Notes under the pieces: model-generated
What the model was told of the DNA's origin: nothing
Database searches by the model: none
Seen by the model: the letters and a program-made list of their open reading frames with translations, nothing else
Assembly: GCA_046094425.1 (NCBI GenBank)
Contig: JBJTHI010000351.1
Coordinates: forward strand, 1-21,259
DNA: 21,259 nt
From: JANPCX01 sp046094425
GTDB lineage: Bacteria; Pseudomonadota; Gammaproteobacteria; Burkholderiales; Burkholderiaceae_C
Reading direction: 5' to 3'
Translations under genes and position numbers: made by a program
In this document: piece by piece, positions 6,666 to 14,773 of the stretch
Layout: every line of letters begins with the position of its first letter
Numbering within the stretch: the first letter of the stretch is position 1

Positions 6666-8916
6666 AAAGGTGACATTGTTCCGCCGTCTGTTTCGCGGGC
6701 GCACAGATGTGTACCCAATCCGCTGGGAAGGCAAAACCTCTGGGAAATCAGGCTATGCGCCAGCCTGCGCCAATGAATGGCGCGCCGGTGTTTGTGAAAA
6801 GCCACGCATCAAATGCTGCGATTGCAGCAATCGTCTGCTGATTCCACTGTCCGATGCGGTGATCTACGATCATCTGGTTGGCGAGCGCACGGTCGGCGTT
6901 TATCCGCTGCTGGAGGATGACACCTGCTATTTTCTGGCGGTCGATTTTGACGAGGCGGACTGGCGCGACGACGCTCGCGCTTTCATGCAATCCTGCCTTG
7001 AACTGGGTGTTCCGGCTGCGCTAGAAATCTCTCGGTCTGGGAATGGTGCACACGCGTGGGTGTTTTTCGCCAGCCGAGTTTCGGCCCGTGAGGCTCGGCG
7101 TTTGGGCACGGCGATCATCAGCCATACCTGCTCACGCACCCGGCAACTGAAGCTGGAATCCTACGACCGCCTATTCCCGAACCAGGACACGATGCCCAAA
7201 GGCGGCTTTGGCAACCTGATCGCCTTGCCACTTCAGAAGTGGCCTCGCGAGAGTGGCTGCAGCGTCTTCGTCGATGCCGATCTGCGCCCGTATCCGGATC
7301 AATGGGGTTTCCTCGCCTCCATCCAGCCGATGGCCGCACACGACATCGAGCCGACCATCCTGCGGGCCACGGGTGGCGTCCATCCGCTGGACGTCACCTT
7401 CATCGATGACGAAGATCTGGCCACGCCGTGGAAAAGCGGGGGCACGGCGTCGAAGAAAGAGGCGGGGACCATGCCCCGCTCGTTGACGGTAACCCTGGCC
7501 AACCTGATCTACTTCGAGAAGTCCCAACTGCCGCAGGCGCTGGCCAACCGGCTGATCCGACTGGCGGCGTTCCAGAATCCCGAGTTCTACAAGGCACAGG
7601 CGATGAGGATGTCGGTGTGGGACAAGCCGCGCGTCATTGGCTGTGCCGAGAGCTACCCACAACACATCGCCCTTCCGCGCGGCTGCCAGGATGCTGCACT
7701 GTCCCTGTTGCGAGAGAACGGGATTACATCTGACCTGCGAGACGAACGCTTCGTTGGCCAGCCGCTGGATGTGTCGTTCGTCGGCAATCTGCGTATCGAT
7801 CAGGAAGCCGCCATCGCTGGAATGCTTCCCCACGATGCCGGGGTGTTGTGCGCACCGACCGCCTTCGGAAAAACAGTGACTGCGGCTGCGGTGATCGCGC
7901 GGCGGGGCGTCAACACCTTGGTGCTGGTGCATCGCACCGAACTGCTCAAGCAGTGGCAGGAGCGCTTGCAGGCGTTTTTGGGCGTCGGCAAGGGTGCGGT
8001 CGGCACCATCGGCGGTGGCAAGGCAAAACCCACCGGGAAGATCGATATCGCCGTGATGCAGTCCTTGTCCCGCCAAGGCGAGGTGAACCCGCTGGTCGAG
8101 GACTACGGCCACGTGATCGTCGACGAATGCCACCACGTCGGCGCAGTCTCCTTCGACGCGATCCTCAAGCGGATCAAGGCGAAATACCTGCTGGGCCTGA
8201 CGGCGACCCCGATCCGCCGCGACGGGCAGCAGCCGATCATCTTCATGCAGTGCGGGCCGATCCGATACACGGCTGCAAAGCCGGCTGGTGCGCCTCACGA
8301 TCTGGAAGTGCTGCCGCGTTCTCGCTTCACGCGTATCGACCTGCCCACCGATGCAGGCATTCAGGACGTGTTTCGGCATCTCGTCAATGACCAGGTTAGA
8401 ACGGAAACCATCGCCGCCGAGGTGCGTGGTGCCGTCGGGCAGGGACGCAAGGTACTGGTGCTGACCGAACGCACGGAACACCTGGATGCGATCAAAGCGA
8501 CCCTCGATGGGCTGGAACCGGTGCCTTTCGTGTTGCATGGTCGAATGTCCAGGAAGCAGCGAGCGGCGCTGGTGGCAGACCTCGATGCGCTGCCGCCCGA
8601 CGCACCGCGCGTTCTCCTGTCCACCGGCAAGCTGGTCGGCGAGGGCTTCGACCACCCGCCGCTGGATACTTTGGTGCTTGCGATGCCCGTCTCGTGGAAG
8701 GGCACGCTGCAACAGTACGCTGGGCGTCTACACCGGGAGCACGCCAGCAAGATCGATGTGCGAATCATTGATTTCGTGGACACCGGCCATCCGGCGCTGC
8801 TGCGAATGTGGGACAAGCGCCAGCGGGGCTACCGGGCGATGGGGTATCGCGTCGAGGCGCAGCGCGAAATTGGCGAAATCAGCGAAATTTGTTCCGTGAC
8901 AACGGCTTGCCCGTGA
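6601..8916 (+). CDS. TOTE-type conflict protein: AEP primase fused to superfamily 2 helicase
   Basis: This 771-residue open frame (GTG at 6601) joins an archaeo-eukaryotic primase domain to a DEAD/DEAH-type helicase, the pairing of TOTE conflict systems, which are predicted anti-mobile-element enzymes. A cysteine cluster (C56, C65, C72, C73, C75) may bind zinc. Primase metal ligands are visible in AVDFDEAD (D115, D117), and the second motif is SRSGNGAHAW (H151). The helicase has APTAFGKT (Walker A, K424), VDECHH (508-512), LTATP (533-537) and motif VI QQYAGRLHRE (704-713). The natural start is probably the ATG at 6498, in a different frame; see the frameshift entry. If translated only from 6601 it would lack a leading coiled coil of about 35 residues. 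The C terminus EIGEISEIC is encoded by short tandem repeats. All core catalytic motifs look intact. Confidence 0.88.
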   Translation: MQPQPVAVAAQEPEPSRLSTAEKVTLFRRLFRGRTDVYPIRWEGKTSGKSGYAPACANEWRAGVCEKPRIKCCDCSNRLLIPLSDAVIYDHLVGERTVGVYPLLEDDTCYFLAVDFDEADWRDDARAFMQSCLELGVPAALEISRSGNGAHAWVFFASRVSAREARRLGTAIISHTCSRTRQLKLESYDRLFPNQDTMPKGGFGNLIALPLQKWPRESGCSVFVDADLRPYPDQWGFLASIQPMAAHDIEPTILRATGGVHPLDVTFIDDEDLATPWKSGGTASKKEAGTMPRSLTVTLANLIYFEKSQLPQALANRLIRLAAFQNPEFYKAQAMRMSVWDKPRVIGCAESYPQHIALPRGCQDAALSLLRENGITSDLRDERFVGQPLDVSFVGNLRIDQEAAIAGMLPHDAGVLCAPTAFGKTVTAAAVIARRGVNTLVLVHRTELLKQWQERLQAFLGVGKGAVGTIGGGKAKPTGKIDIAVMQSLSRQGEVNPLVEDYGHVIVDECHHVGAVSFDAILKRIKAKYLLGLTATPIRRDGQQPIIFMQCGPIRYTAAKPAGAPHDLEVLPRSRFTRIDLPTDAGIQDVFRHLVNDQVRTETIAAEVRGAVGQGRKVLVLTERTEHLDAIKATLDGLEPVPFVLHGRMSRKQRAALVADLDALPPDAPRVLLSTGKLVGEGFDHPPLDTLVLAMPVSWKGTLQQYAGRLHREHASKIDVRIIDFVDTGHPALLRMWDKRQRGYRAMGYRVEAQREIGEISEICSVTTACP
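8864..8890 (+). repeat. 9-bp imperfect tandem repeat, three copies
   Basis: The heptamer GCGAAAT recurs at 8864, 8873 and 8882 with exact 9-bp spacing, encoding Glu-Ile-(Gly/Ser/Cys) three times near the C terminus of the TOTE protein. A further GCGAAATCAG copy lies outside the gene at 8935, matching the second unit (8873-8882) for all ten bases. This suggests slippage or duplication around the gene end. Confidence 0.6.
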
Positions 8917-8968
8917 ATCCTCGGGGAGAAATGAGCGAAATCAGGTGCCAGTACAGTCGCTTGTCTTC

Positions 8969-8991
8969 TTTGTCGCAATAGTTGCGACAAA
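8969..8991. promoter_or_regulatory. Perfect palindrome, probable ParD operator
   Basis: The arms TTTGTCGCAA and TTGCGACAAA are exact inverted complements separated by TAG. A half-site TGCGACAAT recurs at 9004-9012. The site lies about 50 bp before parD and overlaps the likely promoter. ParD-type ribbon-helix-helix antitoxins normally bind such sites and repress their own operon; assignment to this ParD is inferred from position. Confidence 0.65.
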
Positions 8992-9012
8992 TGCTGCCAC
9001 TCGTGCGACAAT
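8983..9012 (+). promoter_or_regulatory. Possible parDE promoter
   Basis: TTGCGA (8983-8988) and GACAAT (9007-9012) are separated by 18 bp and match four of six bases each of the sigma-70 boxes. They overlap the palindrome and its half-site, the arrangement expected for an autoregulated toxin-antitoxin operon. The match is modest, and the call rests mostly on this overlap. Confidence 0.35.
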
Positions 9013-9042
9013 ACGCCCATCTGATCGCTCCGGGAGGCTCCC

Positions 9043-9312
9043 ATGTCCGAACGCATCAATGCTCGTCTGTCGCAGCCCTTGGCTGAATTCGTGGATCGAA
9101 TGGTCGGCGAGGCGGGTCTTTACGAAACGCCCAGCGAATACGTGCGCGACCTGATCCGCCGCGACATGGAACGGCGTGACGGCCAGTTTGTGCAGGACGC
9201 CATCCTTGCCGGGTACCGAGACTTGGCGGCAGGCCGCGTCTTCGCGTCCAGCGGCGACTTCAAGGCCGACATGGCGGTGCTCGACCGCAAGGAAGCCGAT
9301 GGCTGGAAATGA
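9043..9312 (+). CDS. parD: ParD-like antitoxin (ribbon-helix-helix)
   Basis: This 89-residue protein is the antitoxin of a type II pair; it should neutralise the downstream toxin by direct binding and repress the operon. The N terminus SERINARLSQPLAEFVDRMV followed by YETPSEYVRDLIRRDMER is a standard ParD/CopG ribbon-helix-helix. The C-terminal part (AILAGYRDLAAGRVFASSGD) is the usual toxin-binding tail. The ATG at 9043 follows a good ribosome-binding site (GGGAGG at 9032-9037). Its 3' end overlaps the toxin gene by 14 bp, so the two are translationally coupled. Confidence 0.9.
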   Translation: MSERINARLSQPLAEFVDRMVGEAGLYETPSEYVRDLIRRDMERRDGQFVQDAILAGYRDLAAGRVFASSGDFKADMAVLDRKEADGWK

Positions 9313-9667
9313 CGTGCCATCCCCCGCCACGTTCCTGCTGACCCGGAATGCGGCGCTGGATTTGCGCCGCATCCACACGCGGTCGCTCCGTGAATGGGGC
9401 GAAGACGTTGCCGACCAGTACCTCGCCGATCTGTACGCGGTCATGGGCGTTGCTGCCGCCAACCCGGAGAAGGGCCGCTTGCGGCAGTACCGTTCGGCGC
9501 CGTTTCTGATGGTTACTGCGCGGCAGCACTTCGTCATTTATGACCTCGTGCCGCAAGGCATCGCCGTGCTGACGGTTCAACATCAGGTGCGTGACATCGA
9601 GTCCCTGATCGCAGACCTGACCCCGGCCTTCCACGCCGAAGTCGAGCGGCTGAAGCGCAAAACCTGA
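9299..9667 (+). CDS. parE: ParE-like toxin (RelE/ParE superfamily)
   Basis: This 122-residue protein fits the RelE/ParE toxin fold: a first helix (NAALDLRRIHTRSLREWGED), then strands containing LRQYRSAPFLMVTARQHFVI and IAVLTVQHQVRDIESLIADL. Classical ParE poisons DNA gyrase, but the target in this case is not shown by sequence. I chose the ATG at 9299 inside the end of parD; a GTG at 9314 is an alternative and would give 117 residues. The last 20 residues (PAFHAEVERLKRKT) extend past the usual family length of about 100. Its pairing with parD supports the call. Confidence 0.87.
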   Translation: MAGNDVPSPATFLLTRNAALDLRRIHTRSLREWGEDVADQYLADLYAVMGVAAANPEKGRLRQYRSAPFLMVTARQHFVIYDLVPQGIAVLTVQHQVRDIESLIADLTPAFHAEVERLKRKT

Positions 9668-9861
9668 TTGCACCCGCTCACGCCCGCAGAAATGCTCATA
9701 AGCGCGGGAGGCCGGTCAGCACATGGTCAACCGTCCGCCACCATTGTTGCAAAGCCAAAGACGGTCAGACTGTGTTCTGGCCTTCTTTGTTGGCGACGGT
9801 GCGGTTGCAGGTTGACTCTGGCACAAGCAATTTCTAGAAACTTCTCGTTGCCCAGCCAATC

Positions 9862-9890
9862 TTGCAGTTAGACCATAAAAAGACTACATT
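9862..9890 (+). promoter_or_regulatory. Possible promoter of the phd-relE pair
   Basis: TTGCAG (9862-9867) and TACATT (9885-9890) are exactly 17 bp apart, about 30 bp before the antitoxin start. The boxes are only partial matches to sigma-70 consensus (three and four of six). The rest of 9668-9861 holds no gene, repeat or clear hairpin that I can see. Confidence 0.35.
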
Positions 9891-9920
9891 CGATCTTGAT
9901 TCAATTTTCGGAAAACAGCC

Positions 9921-10196
9921 ATGCGTTACTCCTCTCAAGTCAAACCCATCAGCTACCTCAAGGCCAATGCGGCCGAGGTGTTGAGCAAACTCAGTGCGCA
10001 GCGCCAGCCCGTGGTCATTACCCAGAATGGCGAGGCCAAGGCGGTGTTGTTGGATGTGGTGTCGTTCGAGGAAACCCAAGAAACACTGGCTTTGCTGAAA
10101 ATTCTGGCGCTGGGCAATGGCCAAGTCGCGGCAGGCCAGGTCACCCCAGTGGGTGAGGTGGTGGCGCGTTTGCGTGCCAAGGGCAACGCTGCGTAA
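9921..10196 (+). CDS. Phd/YefM-family antitoxin
   Basis: This 91-residue protein is a Phd/YefM-type antitoxin. It begins with the family signature ISYLKANAAEVLSKLSAQRQ, then PVVITQNGEAKAVLLDVVSF, the canonical DNA-binding N-terminal domain. The C-terminal part (VGEVVARLRAKGNAA) should bind the toxin. Its stop overlaps the toxin start (TAATG at 10194-10198), which is the usual coupled antitoxin-first order. It most likely represses its own promoter just upstream. Confidence 0.92.
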   Translation: MRYSSQVKPISYLKANAAEVLSKLSAQRQPVVITQNGEAKAVLLDVVSFEETQETLALLKILALGNGQVAAGQVTPVGEVVARLRAKGNAA

Positions 10197-10534
10197 TGGT
10201 GAGCGCGCCCAGCAAGTTCGATGTTCTGCTCACCAAGGGGGCAGAACAAGACCTAGAAGCCATTCACGATTACATCGCTGAGTGCGATGGTGTTGCGCAC
10301 GCCAACCATGTGCTGAACCAAGTGATGGACGTTGCGCAGAGTTTGTCGCGGTTTCCGCAGCGAGGAAGTTACCCCAAGGAGCTGCTTGCGCTGGGCATCA
10401 AAGAATACCGACAGACCTCGTTCAAACCTTACCGTTTGATTTATCGCGTCATCGACAGTCAAGTCATTGTTTATTTGATTGTTGATGGCCGTCGAGACCT
10501 GCAATCAGTGCTGGCGCGCCGGTTGTTGGGTTAG
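10196..10534 (+). CDS. RelE/ParE-family toxin
   Basis: This 112-residue protein belongs to the RelE/ParE superfamily, shown by the early helix KGAEQDLEAIHDYIAE, the central FPQRGSYPKELLALGIKEYR, and the strands RQTSFKPYRLIYRVIDSQVI and VYLIVDGRRDLQSVLARRLL. The pattern DGRRDLQSVL at the end is typical of the ParE branch, but whether it cuts ribosome-bound mRNA or acts on gyrase cannot be decided here. It is coupled to the Phd-type antitoxin by a one-base overlap. Its stop codon overlaps the stop of the convergent metalloprotease gene by 4 bp. Confidence 0.9.
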   Translation: MVSAPSKFDVLLTKGAEQDLEAIHDYIAECDGVAHANHVLNQVMDVAQSLSRFPQRGSYPKELLALGIKEYRQTSFKPYRLIYRVIDSQVIVYLIVDGRRDLQSVLARRLLG

Positions 10535-11325
10535 GACCTCACCAAACGCCTTGCCAGCGGCAAGCGCTCCCGCAATTTCTCCAACCGCTGCTGGGCCGTA
10601 GGGTGGGTGGTCATCAAATGTTTGGCGGGAATTTCGCGCGCGGCCTCGTGGGCGATGAAGGTGATTTGTTTGTCGGGCGAGAAGCCAGCACTGGCGGCCA
10701 GTAGCAGGCCGAGTTCATCGGCTTCGAATTCGCCTTGTTGCATCACCGGCTCCACGGCCCGGAGCAGCGAGCGGTTGAATTCCATTTCGGTGTACATGTC
10801 TTTCACGGTGCGATGCACTTCGCGTGGCAGCAGCATGCGGGCGAAGGTGAGCACTTGGCGTTCGTGTTCCAAAATGCTGTGGGCCATTTCATGGGCCAGC
10901 ACAAAGGCAATGGCTTCGTCGCTGAGGCGGTGCTGTGCAATGAAGTTTTCCGAGATGATGATTTGTCCGCCAGGCAGGGCCATGGCGTCCACGCCAGGTA
11001 AACGTACCACGGTAAGAGACCAATCGCGCCGCAGGGACGCCAAGGATTGCGCCCTTGCGTGCGGCAACAAGCGCTGGAAAATGCGGTTGAGCCTCTTGCA
11101 ATACCTCTGGCAACCCATTTGCTCTTGGGCCGTTGCGCGTTGTGTGAGGCTGTGCAGGGTAGACAGGGAGGCCCGCTCCACTTCCGTGGCCGTCCAGGCC
11201 AGGCCCACGGGTTCGTAGCTGAGTGCCTGGGGGTTGTTTTGGGCTTGAGCTGGTGTCCATACCAGCACCAAGAACAAGCACCAGCCCATGGCGCAGGTGC
11301 TGAAGTGACTCCAATGGTGCTTCAT
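10531..11325 (-). CDS. Exported M48-family zinc metalloprotease
   Basis: This 264-residue protein is an M48 peptidase without the N-terminal membrane bundle of HtpX, closer to BepA/YcaL/LoiP-type periplasmic quality-control proteases. A signal peptide is clear (hydrophobic 11-24, cleavage after AQA at about residue 28). The zinc motif HEMAH lies at 145-149, and the third ligand is in EFEADELG (about 199-206). LPGGQIIISENFI before it is a usual M48 strand. I chose the ATG at 11325 because it precedes the signal peptide and follows AGGAGA; an upstream in-frame start at 11394 would add residues unlike a signal. It lies 38 bp after another exported HExxH protein. The lack of TPR repeats separates it from BepA proper. 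Confidence 0.9.
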   Translation of the reverse strand: MKHHWSHFSTCAMGWCLFLVLVWTPAQAQNNPQALSYEPVGLAWTATEVERASLSTLHSLTQRATAQEQMGCQRYCKRLNRIFQRLLPHARAQSLASLRRDWSLTVVRLPGVDAMALPGGQIIISENFIAQHRLSDEAIAFVLAHEMAHSILEHERQVLTFARMLLPREVHRTVKDMYTEMEFNRSLLRAVEPVMQQGEFEADELGLLLAASAGFSPDKQITFIAHEAAREIPAKHLMTTHPTAQQRLEKLRERLPLARRLVRS

Positions 11326-11363
11326 GGCGTTCTCCTGGGGGGTGCAGGGTCTACCGTGCGCTT

Positions 11364-12086
11364 TCATGGGTTCTGGGTCAATCCCAACATCCACAGTGCC
11401 GAAGCAGCCTCAAACAGCGAACCGTGTGCAAACGCCTCGCGCTGCGCCGCGAGCTTGAGCCATTGCAGGGTGTCGTGGGAGCTACCTTGTGTCGATGTGG
11501 CAGACCGTGACGCCATTAACCAGGCATAGACCCGCGCATAGGCCGTGGGGTGGTGCTGTGCAATCCAGGCCAAGCCCACCAGGTCGCCGTAAGCTTCTTC
11601 GCGTCGTTCGGCGCGTTGTTCGGCGTCTTCCGTGAGTAGGGGAAACGGGGCTTCGTTTTGCAGCGCTTTGTTTTCCGCCAGGCTTTCTGCATGGGCCTCA
11701 GCCGCCAAAAAGCCTGCAGGCATTTTCATCCAGGCACCGGCCAGGCTGCGACGGCAGTGGCCGAGTTCATGGGCGGCGATGAGTTCGATCACGGGTTGCA
11801 TCAGATCGGTCGGCACCTGGCCCAGCGTAGCCTCCACCTGGGGGTTGTTACGCATGGAGAGCACCAGTTTGCAGCGGCCCTGGACCACGGCCATGCCCAA
11901 GGGCGTGGCACCGGGGGTGGGTTGGGGTTGCACCACCACGTCGAGCGGGATTTGCTGTTGCTGTGCATAACGCAGCACGGGCAGGGCCGCTTGCAGCCAC
12001 TGTTTTTCCGTGACGCTTAGATCCAGCGCCAGGGCCAGTGTGGGTGACCAGGCCCAAACAACCAGTGCCAGCAGCGACTTCCACAT
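11364..12086 (-). CDS. Exported HExxH protein, probable metalloprotease
   Basis: This 240-residue protein has a signal peptide (MWKSLLALVVWAWSPTLALA) and a zinc-binding motif HELGH at 106-110. A downstream acidic group EEAYGDLVGLAW (163-174) could supply the third ligand. It does not match M48 well, and I cannot name the family. The start at 12086 follows GGGAGGTG, a good ribosome-binding site. It is the first gene of a likely two-gene operon with the M48 protease, 38 bp apart, so both may act on envelope proteins. The 137 bp between it and the divergent helicase gene should contain both promoters, but none is obvious. Confidence 0.78.
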   Translation of the reverse strand: MWKSLLALVVWAWSPTLALALDLSVTEKQWLQAALPVLRYAQQQQIPLDVVVQPQPTPGATPLGMAVVQGRCKLVLSMRNNPQVEATLGQVPTDLMQPVIELIAAHELGHCRRSLAGAWMKMPAGFLAAEAHAESLAENKALQNEAPFPLLTEDAEQRAERREEAYGDLVGLAWIAQHHPTAYARVYAWLMASRSATSTQGSSHDTLQWLKLAAQREAFAHGSLFEAASALWMLGLTQNP

Positions 12087-12223
12087 GATGCACCTCCCGC
12101 TTCTTGGGGTATCGCCACCTCAGCAGCGAACTTGAGCTCATCTTGCGCTGCAAAAAGCGTTCCAATTCACAGAACAACACAGCATCCACCCGGCAATTTC
12201 GGCCTTGCCCTGAGAATGGAGTC

Positions 12224-14773
12224 ATGTCCCTTTCATCTGCCGATGCCCAGGCTGCCGTGCCGGGCCAGTTTCGCCCCCGCATCACCTTACAAACCTTGAC
12301 CCGTGGTGATGGCTTGCTGGGCCTGCGCGCGGCACCGGGCTTTGGGCCGCGCAGCAGCCAGGTCACCGTGGCTCACGTGCAATGGACATATGTGTTGAAA
12401 GAAGAACATGGCGGCCTGCACTGGGAAACGCCCGCGCCGCACAGCCTGCTCAACACCCGGCCCAAAGCCACCGAGTTGCTGCGTGGGGCCTGGGACCAGC
12501 GGGTGCTGATGCAGCGCAATGGCGCGGCTGAAGCCCAGGCGCGTGATTTGTTGTGGTCGCTGGGTTTGCGCCCGTTGCCCGCCACTGCGTTGCAGTGGCG
12601 CAGCCCGGCGGCGCAAGAGGGCTACGAGCATTTGTGGTCGTTGCCCGAAGAAGGTCACTTTGGCGACTTCTGGGCCGAGCAAATCCCCAAGCTGCAAGCC
12701 CAAGGCTGGGCCGTGGTGGTGCGGCCGGGGTTTGCGCACCAAAGTGTGGCGGTGGAGCGCTGGCGTTTGCTCATCGACCCCGTCACCGGCCAAGAGACGG
12801 GCCGTGAGTTGACCGAGACACTGGGGCCGCGCAGAGCCGACTTGACGGCACTCACGCAGCCCAAACGCCAAGGCTCGTGGTTGCTGAGTTTGGGCATTGA
12901 TGTGGACGGCCAGTCACTCGACCTGGCCCCGCTGTTGGCGGACTTGCTTAAACGTGATGCACGCTGGCTCAAGGCCAGTGAAATCGCCGCCATACCTGAC
13001 GACGCCATCATCCTGCTGCGCGCTCCCGGGGGGCGTCGCATTGAAGCACCCGCCGCACCGCTCAAAGCCATTGTGGGTGCGATGGTGGATTTGCTCACAG
13101 TGGATTTGCGCAAGGGTTCTGCAGATGGTCCGATCGAACTCTCCGCCTGGGAACTGCACCGCATTGAAACCCTGCGCCAAAACCTGCTGAACTCGCATGA
13201 GGCGCGCGTGCAGCGCGCTGGGCCCCAAGGGGCTTGGGCTTTGCAAGGCGAAGTGGGTTTAACCGCACTCACCAACCGGTTGCGTGAGGCCGGTTCACCG
13301 GGCGAAGTGACACAAGCCATGCTCACCAACGCGGGTTTGCAACTGCAACTGCGGGCCTACCAATTGCAAGGCGTGGCCTGGTTGCAGTACCTGCGCGCGC
13401 AGCACTTGGCGGGCATCTTGGCCGACGACATGGGCTTGGGAAAAACCGCGCAGGTATTAGCCCATGTGTTGTTGGAAAAATCAGCGAGCCGTTTAAATCA
13501 GCCTGCTTTGGTGGTGCTGCCCACCTCGTTGATTGCCAACTGGCAAAACGAAGCCGCCCGCATCGCGCCTGGCCTGCGCGTGCTCACCCTGCAAGGCAGC
13601 AGCCGTGCCAAGGCCTTTGCCACCATGGCCCAGCACGACCTGGTGCTCACCACCTACCCCCTCTTGTGGCGCGACATGACCAAGCTGCAAAAAGTGGGCT
13701 GGCACCTCATCGTGCTGGACGAAGCGCAAATGGTGAAAAACGTGGGCAGCCGTGCAGCGGGGGCGCTGCGCAAATTGCAGTCTACCCACCGTTTGTGTGT
13801 GACGGGCACGCCGCTGGAAAACCACCTGGGCGAGTTGTGGGCCCACTTTGATTGGCTCATGCCTGGGTTCTTAGGCGACGCCAAAACCTTCACCCGCGTG
13901 TGGCGCAAACCCATAGAAGAAAACGGCGAAACCCTGCGTGCCCAGTTGCTGGCCCAGCGCGTGCGGCCTTTCATATTGCGCCGCCGCAAACAAGAAGTGG
14001 CCAAAGAACTGCCACCCAAAACCGAGGTGATACGCCGCGTGCAACTACAGGGCCAACAACGCGCGCTCTATGAAAGTGTGCGCGTGGCGGCTGATGAACA
14101 AGTGCGCCGTGTGCTGCAGCGCCAAAGTTTTGCGGGCTCACAAATTGCCATCTTGGACGCTTTGCTCAAGCTGCGCCAGGTGTGCTGCGACCCGCTCTTG
14201 GTCAAGGGCGCGGATGTCGCCCCCGGCATGGAACGCGCCAAGATGGCGTGGCTGCGCGACATGCTGCCCGAGATGGTGGAAGAGGGCCGCCGCGTGCTCA
14301 TCTTTTCCCAGTTCACCGAAATGCTGGGTTTGGTGGAGGATGAGTTGACCACTTTGAAGCTGCCGTTTCTCACGCTCACCGGCGACACCGAAGTGAAAGA
14401 CCGTGGCTCCGTGGTGGATCAATTCCAACAATTATCCGTACCCATTTTGTTGTTGAGTTTGAAAGCCGGCGGCGTGGGCCTGAACCTCACGGCGGCCGAC
14501 ACCGTGATTCACCTCGACCCCTGGTGGAACCCTGCGGTGGAACAGCAAGCCACGGCCCGCGCCCACCGCATCGGCCAAGACCAACCGGTGTTTGTGTACA
14601 AGCTGGTGGTGGAGGGCAGCATAGAAGAGCGCATGCTGGCTTTGCAAGAGCGCAAGTCCGCTCTGGCTGAAGGTGTGTTGGGTGTGGACACAGCCAACGC
14701 GCAGAAATTCAGCCCGGAAGATTTGCAAGGCTTGCTGGCACCACTGATGGATTCCGCCGGAGAGATCGAATGA
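12224..14773 (+). CDS. SNF2/RapA-like DEAD-box ATPase (DNA translocase)
   Basis: This 849-residue protein is a bacterial SNF2-family ATPase, expected to move along double-stranded DNA or displace proteins from it. The N-terminal 370 residues are a family-specific accessory region. The motor follows: ADDMGLGKTAQ (Walker A, GLGKT from 404), VLDEAQ (DEAQ 499-502), VTGTPLENHLGELW, and in the second lobe LSLKAGGVGLNLTAAD and ARAHRIGQ (778-785). I chose the ATG at 12224, with GGAG 4 bases upstream and a natural N terminus; the frame stays open to an ATG at 12104, but that segment looks non-coding. Its stop overlaps yciH as ATGA. It could have a defence role as some SNF2 proteins do, but a housekeeping role is as likely. 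Confidence 0.92.
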   Translation: MSLSSADAQAAVPGQFRPRITLQTLTRGDGLLGLRAAPGFGPRSSQVTVAHVQWTYVLKEEHGGLHWETPAPHSLLNTRPKATELLRGAWDQRVLMQRNGAAEAQARDLLWSLGLRPLPATALQWRSPAAQEGYEHLWSLPEEGHFGDFWAEQIPKLQAQGWAVVVRPGFAHQSVAVERWRLLIDPVTGQETGRELTETLGPRRADLTALTQPKRQGSWLLSLGIDVDGQSLDLAPLLADLLKRDARWLKASEIAAIPDDAIILLRAPGGRRIEAPAAPLKAIVGAMVDLLTVDLRKGSADGPIELSAWELHRIETLRQNLLNSHEARVQRAGPQGAWALQGEVGLTALTNRLREAGSPGEVTQAMLTNAGLQLQLRAYQLQGVAWLQYLRAQHLAGILADDMGLGKTAQVLAHVLLEKSASRLNQPALVVLPTSLIANWQNEAARIAPGLRVLTLQGSSRAKAFATMAQHDLVLTTYPLLWRDMTKLQKVGWHLIVLDEAQMVKNVGSRAAGALRKLQSTHRLCVTGTPLENHLGELWAHFDWLMPGFLGDAKTFTRVWRKPIEENGETLRAQLLAQRVRPFILRRRKQEVAKELPPKTEVIRRVQLQGQQRALYESVRVAADEQVRRVLQRQSFAGSQIAILDALLKLRQVCCDPLLVKGADVAPGMERAKMAWLRDMLPEMVEEGRRVLIFSQFTEMLGLVEDELTTLKLPFLTLTGDTEVKDRGSVVDQFQQLSVPILLLSLKAGGVGLNLTAADTVIHLDPWWNPAVEQQATARAHRIGQDQPVFVYKLVVEGSIEERMLALQERKSALAEGVLGVDTANAQKFSPEDLQGLLAPLMDSAGEIE

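Noticed and set aside
7171..8712. Long minus-strand open frame of 513 codons within the TOTE gene.
   Set aside because: It is antisense to clear primase-helicase motifs and has no recognisable domain.
9668..9861. Possible hairpin terminator or relic gene after parE (CCCGC and GCGGG arms at about 9683 and 9702).
   Set aside because: Arms are five bases with a long loop and no T-run, and no frame gives a plausible protein.
12104..12223. In-frame N-terminal extension of the SNF2 protein from an ATG at 12104.
   Set aside because: The extra 40 residues look like non-coding translation (RCKKRSNSQNNTAS), and the ATG at 12224 has a better ribosome-binding site.
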